Shown here one piece after another: positions 1 through 4,557 of a stretch of DNA of 7,864 bases (position 1 is the stretch's first letter; each line of letters starts with the position of its first letter). The position numbers were made by a program, and so were the translations under genes. Source of the DNA: Limiplasma merdipullorum. Lineage in GTDB: Bacteria > Bacillota > Clostridia > Christensenellales > Aristaeellaceae. The stretch lies in the NCBI GenBank assembly GCA_018711955.1, contig DVHQ01000242.1, forward strand, positions 1 to 7,864. The letters run 5' to 3'. Under the pieces are notes generated by a model. The model was given only the letters and a program-made list of their open reading frames with translations. It did not search any database and was not told the origin of the DNA.

Positions 1-31
1 GCCATTTTTCTTTTTTTTATTGCGCGTCTCA

Positions 32-703
32 TCAGATGATATAGACGAAGATGCACACAAAGTGCAGAATGCTCCCTGCCAGCACAAACAGGTGAAACAC
101 CGAATGCATGTAGCGGTGTTTCCGGCCCAGGCCATAGAGAATAGCGCCCACCGTATAAGCGATGCCGCCTGCCAGCAGCCAGATCAGGCCGGGAACGGGG
201 ATTGTCTTGAGCACAGGGTCCGCCGCCAACACCACGCACCAGCCCATGCCGATGTAGCAGATCATGGAAAGCACGGCGTACTTCTTCAAATCAATGGCGG
301 TAAAGACGATCGCCACGATCGCAATGGCCCACACCCCTCCGAACAGCGCCCAGCCCCAGGCGGGATAGCCGGGCCGGATGGCGCACAGCGCGATGGGCGT
401 ATAGGTACCCGCGATAAGCAGGTAGATGGTACAGTGGTCCAGCACCTGCATCACCTTTTTGGCCATTTCCGGCAGCAGTCCGTGGTATACGCTGGACATG
501 GTGTAGAGAAGCACCATGGACACACCGTATACCACGCTGCTTACGATGGACCAGGGATTGCCCTTCAGGATGGAGGTAATCAGGCACAGCACCAGTGCGA
601 CAATCCCGAATGCGCCGCCCACAATATGCGATACCATGTTGAAGATCTCTTCTCCACGGGTGTAATCCGGCAGCTTCCGGTTTTTCAGGCCGGTCCGTTT
701 CAT
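32..703 (-). CDS. trhA: TrhA / hemolysin III family (PAQR) seven-helix membrane protein
   Basis: The product is a 223-residue integral membrane protein, the usual length for the bacterial hemolysin III/TrhA family, which belongs to the PAQR (adiponectin-receptor-like) superfamily. Seven hydrophobic segments are visible, near residues 20-43, 51-72, 86-108, 115-137, 141-160, 169-191 and 199-222. Family signatures are present: Glu18/Glu19 and His26 before helix 1, SSVYH with His74 after helix 2, Asp89-His90 in helix 3, and His200-x3-His204 at helix 7. His74, Asp89, His200 and His204 match the metal-site residues of PAQR proteins. Bacterial members are linked to membrane fluidity homeostasis; the haemolysin name is historical and does not imply toxicity. 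The ATG follows GGGAGG by five bases. The gene starts 26 bases after the L,D-transpeptidase stop, so it is probably the last gene of that operon. No terminator is visible in the 31 bases left before the window edge. The family call is firm; the physiological role is inferred. Confidence 0.93.
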   Translation of the reverse strand: MKRTGLKNRKLPDYTRGEEIFNMVSHIVGGAFGIVALVLCLITSILKGNPWSIVSSVVYGVSMVLLYTMSSVYHGLLPEMAKKVMQVLDHCTIYLLIAGTYTPIALCAIRPGYPAWGWALFGGVWAIAIVAIVFTAIDLKKYAVLSMICYIGMGWCVVLAADPVLKTIPVPGLIWLLAGGIAYTVGAILYGLGRKHRYMHSVFHLFVLAGSILHFVCIFVYII

Positions 704-708
704 GCTTG

Positions 709-714
709 CCTCCC
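709..714 (-). promoter_or_regulatory. Ribosome binding site of trhA
   Basis: GGGAGG on the minus strand lies five bases upstream of the trhA ATG (703-701). It supports that start and indicates independent translation initiation. Only one base separates it from the stem-loop at 716-736. Confidence 0.75.
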
Positions 715-715
715 G

Positions 716-736
716 CGCCTGAATGCGCCTCAGGCG
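716..736 (-). other. Stem-loop over the L,D-transpeptidase stop codon, next to the trhA ribosome binding site
   Basis: The arms at 716-722 and 730-736 (CGCCTGA / TCAGGCG on the minus strand) form a perfect 7-bp stem with a 7-base loop. The stem contains the TGA stop of the upstream gene (732-730). There is no U tract after it, so it does not look like an intrinsic terminator. It could affect ribosome release or access to the adjacent trhA ribosome binding site; that is inference. Confidence 0.5.
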
Positions 737-2643
737 TTATTGTTGGATGTTTTCCCCGGTTCGGTGGTCGGGGCCGGGGTGGGGCTGGGGGTGGGTTCCG
801 GGGTGGGCTCCGGCGTGGGCGTGACGGGCGGTGTGGCCTGCGGGTCCATCACGTCGGCATAGATGGCTTCGAGGGTCTCCACGTCGGCGGTGCCGGTGGC
901 ATAGATGCCGTTGGCCTTCTGGAACGCCTTCACAGCTTTCTGGGTGCCGCTGTAGTAGCCGCCGGTGACGGTGCCGCTGTAGTAGCCCAGCTCCTTGAGG
1001 CGGCACTGGAGCCAGTACACGGCCTCGCTCTCCTCGCCCTTCTTGAGCTTTTCAAAGGGCTGGGGCGGCATTGCGCCGGATACATAAACCGGCGCGGGCG
1101 TGGGTTCGGGGGTGGTGACGGGGCCCGTCTTGCTGGAGTTGAGCGGCGGGGCAGCCACGGCCTTGCGCAGTTCCTCATCGTCGGGCAGATCCTCGGTGAC
1201 GGTGACCACCACGCCCTCGCCCACGTTGTCGTAAATCCACTTGGCGTCGCTCACCAGAAGGCGGATGCACCCGTGCGAGGCGCGCGAGCCCAGCAGATTA
1301 TAGCTCTTCGTACTCATGTTATTCAGGTCCACGGTGTTATAGATCACGCTGTGGAAGGCAATGTTTTCATTGATGCGGGTCCAGTACTGCGCATGGCTGC
1401 CCCAGGTGGGGAAATAGCACCAGCGCGCCTTGCGGCCGTTGAGGACCCATTCGCCCACGTCGCTGGGCGTGGCTTTCATTCCCGTGGAGCACACCATCTG
1501 CTTGACGGGCACGGTGTATTCTCCGTTTTCGTCCAGGCCATAGACGATGGTCACCTGGTTGCGCACGTCCACGGTGATGGCGTAGGGCACGGGCGTGGGC
1601 ACGGGCGTGGGCCGGGCGGTAGCGCTGATGTCCAGCACGTCGCTGCTGTTAAAGAGCATGTTCCAGGTTTCCTCGTCCGTATCCCCCGTGACGAACATGC
1701 CGTTGTGCTCCTGAAACGCCTTGATGGCCGCAATGGTCTGATTCATATAGTTGCCGCTGATGGGGCCGGTGAAGAAGCCCAGCTCCGTCAGGCGGGTCTG
1801 CACCTGCTTGACCTCCTCGCCCTGGTCGCCGCGTTGCAGCTTATGGCCGCCGTATTCGTTGGTGCCCAGGCTGTCGGGTGTGCTGGCGCCGTCCTCGACC
1901 ATGACCACGTCGTTGATGTCGCCGAGATCCGCGTTCGGGTCCGGTGTGGGCGTGGGCTGCGCGCCCTTGGCCAGAGCCGTATCGCCAAAGAGCAGGCGCT
2001 GCGTCTCCAGATCCGCCTCGCCGGTCGCCTCCACGCCCATGGCCTGCTGAAAATCCGCTACGGCTTCCTGCGTGGCCGCGCGGTATTTGCCGGTGGAATT
2101 GGCATCCAGATAGCCCAACTCGCGCAGCACCGTCTGCAGGCGCTTGACGTCATCGCCGTCGTCGCCGTAGCGCAGGGAGCGGTACTCGGCTTTCTTAAGC
2201 AGTTCGGCGCTTTCGGGGTCCAGCTCGCCGGTCACTTCCAGGCCGTAATCCTCCTGAAAACGTTTGACGCCGTTCTGTGTACCCTCCAGAAAATTACCGC
2301 TGATGCGGCCCACATAGTAGCCCAGTTCGCTCAGCCGGCTCTGAAGCTCGCTCACCGCTTCGCCCTGATCGCCATATTTGAGCGTGGGCGGCGCCGCGGT
2401 CGGCGACGGAGTCGGCGCAGGCGTGCCGGTAGGCGCGGGCGTATCCGTCGCAGCGGCGGTGGGCGCCACCGTCAGGGCCACCGTGGGCGCCACGGTTTCG
2501 GCGCTTCCGGATTGTACAGGGGCAATCGTCTCCCCCGTGCTGAGCGTGATGGTCACCTGCGCCTCGGCAAGCGAGGCCGCAACCTCTGCAACCACAAGCA
2601 GCGCAAGCAACAGGGCCGATAGACAGGCAGCAATTCGTTTCAT
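730..2643 (-). CDS. Secreted L,D-transpeptidase (YkuD) with four peptidoglycan-binding domains
   Basis: This 637-residue extracytoplasmic enzyme should form 3->3 peptidoglycan crosslinks or attach groups to wall stem peptides, as YkuD L,D-transpeptidases do. A signal peptide covers about residues 1-28 (MKR, hydrophobic core, AEA cleavage site). Four PG_binding_1-type domains lie near 88-150, 157-218, 268-331 and 533-596, each with a GDxG(E/D)xV...LxxLGY pattern. The YkuD domain spans about 354-482, with His431 and the active-site SHGCIR motif, Cys459 being the nucleophile. The final motif position is Arg where the consensus often gives Asn, a common variant. Linkers rich in Pro, Thr and Ala (about 60-87, 229-238, 343-353, 508-518) and the tail after 603 separate the modules. 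The ATG overlaps the phosphatase stop as ATGA, with AAAGGA nine bases upstream, so translation is probably coupled. Having three binding domains before and one after the catalytic domain makes it longer than most family members. Confidence 0.95.
   Translation of the reverse strand: MKRIAACLSALLLALLVVAEVAASLAEAQVTITLSTGETIAPVQSGSAETVAPTVALTVAPTAAATDTPAPTGTPAPTPSPTAAPPTLKYGDQGEAVSELQSRLSELGYYVGRISGNFLEGTQNGVKRFQEDYGLEVTGELDPESAELLKKAEYRSLRYGDDGDDVKRLQTVLRELGYLDANSTGKYRAATQEAVADFQQAMGVEATGEADLETQRLLFGDTALAKGAQPTPTPDPNADLGDINDVVMVEDGASTPDSLGTNEYGGHKLQRGDQGEEVKQVQTRLTELGFFTGPISGNYMNQTIAAIKAFQEHNGMFVTGDTDEETWNMLFNSSDVLDISATARPTPVPTPVPYAITVDVRNQVTIVYGLDENGEYTVPVKQMVCSTGMKATPSDVGEWVLNGRKARWCYFPTWGSHAQYWTRINENIAFHSVIYNTVDLNNMSTKSYNLLGSRASHGCIRLLVSDAKWIYDNVGEGVVVTVTEDLPDDEELRKAVAAPPLNSSKTGPVTTPEPTPAPVYVSGAMPPQPFEKLKKGEESEAVYWLQCRLKELGYYSGTVTGGYYSGTQKAVKAFQKANGIYATGTADVETLEAIYADVMDPQATPPVTPTPEPTPEPTPSPTPAPTTEPGKTSNNNA
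770..807 (+). other. G-quadruplex-capable G tracts (C-terminal tail of the L,D-transpeptidase)
   Basis: The plus strand, which is the template strand of the gene, carries G tracts at 770-773, 776-779, 781-784 and 787-791 with loops of 2, 1 and 2 bases. Further tracts lie at 793-795, 800-803 and 805-807. This meets the standard intramolecular G4 pattern with unusually short loops. It encodes a Pro/Thr/Ala-rich tail, so CCC and ACC codon use may be the whole cause. Confidence 0.45.
1096..1123 (+). other. G-quadruplex-capable G tracts (linker after the YkuD domain)
   Basis: The plus strand (template) has G tracts at 1096-1098, 1102-1104, 1108-1112 and 1120-1123, with loops of 3, 3 and 7 bases. 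They encode the Pro/Thr linker around residues 508-516, between the catalytic domain and the last peptidoglycan-binding domain. Proline codon choice is a sufficient alternative explanation. Confidence 0.35.
1585..1616 (+). other. G-quadruplex-capable G tracts (linker before the YkuD domain)
   Basis: Six GGG tracts (1585, 1591, 1597, 1603, 1609 and 1614, each three bases) are spaced by loops of 3, 3, 3, 3 and 2 bases on the plus (template) strand. They encode the PTPVPTPVP linker at residues 345-353. The even spacing reflects a short repeated codon pattern. Confidence 0.4.
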
Positions 2644-3464
2644 CTTTTTGTATCCTTTCCGGGTTCCAAATAGGGGTTCATGGCGCTCAGGCGCTCAAAG
2701 ATCAGATCGGGCTGTACGCCCGTGGCGGCGACGTCCGCCTCGCTGGCCTCCCCGGTCAGCACCAGAATGCTCAGGATGCCGAAGTTCAGCCCGGTGGCGA
2801 TGTCGGTATAGAGGCGGTCGCCCACCATGGCGAGCTCTTGTTTCGTCAGGCCGGTCAGCTTCAGCGCCTCCTCCACAATTCCGGCGTAGGGCTTTCCCAG
2901 AATCACATCCGGCCTTCGCCCCGCGCTGGCCTCGATAAAAGCGATAATGGCCCCGATATCCGGCGCGAAGCCCGTCTCGGTGGGGCAGTTGAAATCCGGG
3001 TGCGTGGCCACATAGGGCAGCCCCGCACGCACCAGGTCGCACACTTTTGTCATTTTTTCGTAATCAAGGGTGGTATCGTAGCCGATGAGCACATAGTCGG
3101 GATGCTCGTTGTCGATGACCAGCCCCATCCGCTCCAATTCAGCGCGCAGGAGTTCATTTCCCAGAAGGAAGGCCTTCTGCCCCGGATAGGTGCGCAAACA
3201 GTAGTGCCCCGCCGCCTGGCCCGAAGTGAGCACGTTCAAAAACGGCTCTCTCACGCCCATGCCCCTGAGCTTTTCCACATACCTGTCCGCCGATTTGCTG
3301 GAATTGTTGGTTACAAACAAAACGCGACGGCCCGTACGCTCCAGCGCATTCAGAAAATCCAGCGACCCGTCCAGCAGGCGGTCACCCAGATAGAAGGTAC
3401 CGTCCATGTCCAGCATAAAGCACTTTACCTGGGAAAGCCTTTCCCTGAGGGCGTTCTCCGTCAC
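2640..3464 (-). CDS. HAD-IIA family hydrolase (NagD/AraL/phosphoglycolate-phosphatase-like)
   Basis: The product is a 274-residue cytoplasmic haloacid-dehalogenase phosphatase of subfamily IIA, close to the usual 255-275 residues. All catalytic motifs are visible: motif I LDMDGT (nucleophile Asp19, acid/base Asp21), motif II VTNNSS (Thr52), motif III Lys191 in GKP, and motif IV GDRLYTD (Asp216, Asp221). The region between motifs II and III forms the C2-type cap. Family members remove phosphate from sugar phosphates, phosphoglycolate, nucleotides or 4-nitrophenyl phosphate; the substrate cannot be read from sequence. I chose the GTG at 3464-3462 because GGAGG sits ten bases upstream and it gives family length. 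An in-frame ATG at 3494 has no ribosome binding site, and one at 3566 would translate through the terminator. The stop overlaps the L,D-transpeptidase ATG (ATGA), which suggests coupled expression. A role in clearing phosphorylated metabolites for wall synthesis is only a guess. Confidence 0.92.
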   Translation of the reverse strand: MTENALRERLSQVKCFMLDMDGTFYLGDRLLDGSLDFLNALERTGRRVLFVTNNSSKSADRYVEKLRGMGVREPFLNVLTSGQAAGHYCLRTYPGQKAFLLGNELLRAELERMGLVIDNEHPDYVLIGYDTTLDYEKMTKVCDLVRAGLPYVATHPDFNCPTETGFAPDIGAIIAFIEASAGRRPDVILGKPYAGIVEEALKLTGLTKQELAMVGDRLYTDIATGLNFGILSILVLTGEASEADVAATGVQPDLIFERLSAMNPYLEPGKDTKR

Positions 3465-3474
3465 AAGCGACCAA

Positions 3475-3479
3475 CCTCC
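3475..3479 (-). promoter_or_regulatory. Ribosome binding site that fixes the HAD-IIA GTG start
   Basis: GGAGG on the minus strand ends ten bases before the GTG at 3464-3462. The in-frame ATG codons further upstream (3494 and 3566) lack such a site. This is the main reason for choosing the shorter protein. Confidence 0.7.
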
Positions 3480-3494
3480 AGCCATTTGGGGCAT

Positions 3495-3534
3495 AAAAAA
3501 CCCCGGGATGCGCATATTGTAACACATCCCGGAG
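3495..3534 (-). terminator. Intrinsic terminator of the alpha/beta hydrolase transcript
   Basis: On the minus strand CTCCGGGATG (3534-3525) pairs with CATCCCGGGG (3510-3501). The result is a 10-bp stem with one U-G wobble, a 14-base loop and an immediate run of six T (3500-3495). It starts 26 bases after the hydrolase stop codon. The plus strand has no T run after the stem, so termination works in one direction only. Confidence 0.88.
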
Positions 3535-3544
3535 AATTTAACAA
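3516..3544 (-). promoter_or_regulatory. Sigma-70/SigA-type promoter for the HAD-IIA / L,D-transpeptidase / trhA operon
   Basis: On the minus strand TTGTTA (3544-3539, four of six matches to TTGACA) is followed after exactly 17 bases by TACAAT (3521-3516, five of six matches to TATAAT). A TGT directly before it gives an extended -10. Transcription should begin near 3509-3510, about 45 bases before the GTG start. The -10 box lies inside the loop of the terminator for the upstream gene. The new RNA would begin in the 3' arm of that stem and so could not refold the terminator. Confidence 0.7.
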
Positions 3545-3559
3545 TTAAGAAATCAAATT

Positions 3560-4480
3560 TTAACATCTATTGTCTTTGACGGCTTTTTCATTCAGCCAGC
3601 CGATCAGGTCCGCATATACCTCGTCGCGGTTGGTTTCGTTGAACATCTCGTGCCGCCCGCCGGGGTAGAGCCTGAGCGTCACATCCCGCACGCCCGCGTC
3701 GCGCAGCTCCTGCGCCACCCGCTTCACGCCTTCCCCATGACCGCCCACGGGGTCCATGTCGCCGGAAAACAGGTATACGGGCACATCCTTCTCCATCGCG
3801 CCCAGCTTCTGCGGGTAGAGGCGGCTCAGGCCGTCGAACATGTCGCGGTACGCCCCCGCCGTGAAGGTGAAGCCGCAGTACGGGTCCGCGATGTACCGCG
3901 CCACCTGCTCCCGATCCCGGCTGAGCCAGTCAAAGGGGGTCTTAACGTCGTCATATCCCCGGTTGTAGCCGGAGGAACTGAGCTTTTCCACCAGACGGCT
4001 TGGCTTTCTTTCGCCGCCCAGGGCGCATTGCAGGCTCGCGATGGCTTTTGCCAGCGTCACCACGGGTCTGGTGAAGTGACCCGTACCGCTGAGCACCACG
4101 CCCGCCAGACCCTTTTCATGCTTGAGGCAATATCCGCGCACAACGAAGCTGCCCATGGAATGTCCCAGCAGAAAATAGGGTGCGCCTGCGTATTCCTTCT
4201 GGGTTTCCAGCCGCAGGGCATGTACATCCTCGATGAGCGCATCCCATCCGTTTTCCCAGTACCCCAGCAGCGGCGCCTTTTCGCCATGCCCCGGATGGGT
4301 ATGCCCCACCACCGCGTAGCCCGCCGCGTTGAGCGCCTGCGCCGCCGCGTCATAGCGGCTGATGTGCTCCGCCATGCCATGCACCAGCTGTACCACGCCC
4401 CTGGGCGTTCCTTCGATGGGCCAGAGCACCCTTTCCAGCGTCTGGCCCGTGACGGAAGCAAAGGTCCCGTAAACTGCCAT
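3560..4480 (-). CDS. Alpha/beta hydrolase, monoacylglycerol lipase / lysophospholipase type (serine hydrolase)
   Basis: This 306-residue protein is a typical member of the Hydrolase_4 / monoacylglycerol lipase group of the alpha/beta-hydrolase fold. HGMAEH (His34-Gly35) supplies the oxyanion-hole strand turn. GHSMGS holds the nucleophile Ser108. Asp243 lies in SGDMDPVG and His277 in GGRHEMFNE, which completes the triad. A cap domain probably covers about residues 135-225. There is no signal peptide, so it should act in the cytoplasm or at the inner membrane face. Family members cleave monoacylglycerols, lysophospholipids or other carboxyl esters; the substrate here is not determined. AGGAGG seven bases before the ATG is an excellent ribosome binding site. 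The gene lies 77 bases after the surface-protein gene, separated by a GC hairpin, and ends in its own intrinsic terminator, so it may be the last gene of the upstream transcript. Confidence 0.93.
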   Translation of the reverse strand: MAVYGTFASVTGQTLERVLWPIEGTPRGVVQLVHGMAEHISRYDAAAQALNAAGYAVVGHTHPGHGEKAPLLGYWENGWDALIEDVHALRLETQKEYAGAPYFLLGHSMGSFVVRGYCLKHEKGLAGVVLSGTGHFTRPVVTLAKAIASLQCALGGERKPSRLVEKLSSSGYNRGYDDVKTPFDWLSRDREQVARYIADPYCGFTFTAGAYRDMFDGLSRLYPQKLGAMEKDVPVYLFSGDMDPVGGHGEGVKRVAQELRDAGVRDVTLRLYPGGRHEMFNETNRDEVYADLIGWLNEKAVKDNRC

Positions 4481-4487
4481 GTCGTTT

Positions 4488-4493
4488 CCTCCT
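4488..4493 (-). promoter_or_regulatory. Ribosome binding site of the alpha/beta hydrolase gene
   Basis: A perfect AGGAGG on the minus strand lies seven bases upstream of the ATG at 4480-4478. It confirms that start. Confidence 0.85.
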
Positions 4494-4514
4494 TCTTTGG
4501 TATCCTGATGCGCG

Positions 4515-4547
4515 CAGGGCCGCGCGGCGTTTGCCGCGCGGCCCCTG
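4515..4547 (-). other. Very stable GC stem-loop without a U tract in the 77-base spacer
   Basis: The arms at 4517-4528 and 4533-4544 are perfectly complementary: twelve G-C pairs around a 4-base loop (AAAC on the minus strand). Two more pairs follow beyond a one-base bulge at 4545 (4515-4516 with 4546-4547). It starts 11 bases after the stop codon of the surface-protein gene and ends 21 bases before the hydrolase ribosome binding site. No T run follows on either strand, so it is not a classical intrinsic terminator. It could be a weak terminator, a 3' end protecting the long upstream mRNA, or a processing site; the sequence alone does not decide. Confidence 0.65.
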
Positions 4548-4557
4548 TGAGTAGAAA

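Noticed and set aside
1..31. T-rich stretch after trhA as a terminator, or an ATG at 5-3 as the next gene
   Set aside because: On the transcribed strand this is an A run without a stem before it, so it is not a terminator for trhA. The ATG has no ribosome binding site and only five bases remain.
20..862. Plus-strand open frame spanning trhA and the end of the transpeptidase gene
   Set aside because: It crosses two well-supported minus-strand genes, and its His/Gln-rich product resembles no family I know.
706..2622. A long plus-strand open frame opposite the L,D-transpeptidase gene
   Set aside because: It has no domain pattern and an unlikely composition, and the minus strand encodes a complete transpeptidase with signal peptide and catalytic motif.
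3465..3566. Longer start of the HAD-IIA gene at 3566 or 3494
   Set aside because: A start at 3566 would overlap the hydrolase stop and translate through the terminator. A start at 3494 has no ribosome binding site. The GTG at 3464 has GGAGG and gives the usual family length.
4481..4557. A separate promoter for the alpha/beta hydrolase gene
   Set aside because: I found no pair of -35 and -10 boxes with acceptable spacing outside the GC hairpin.
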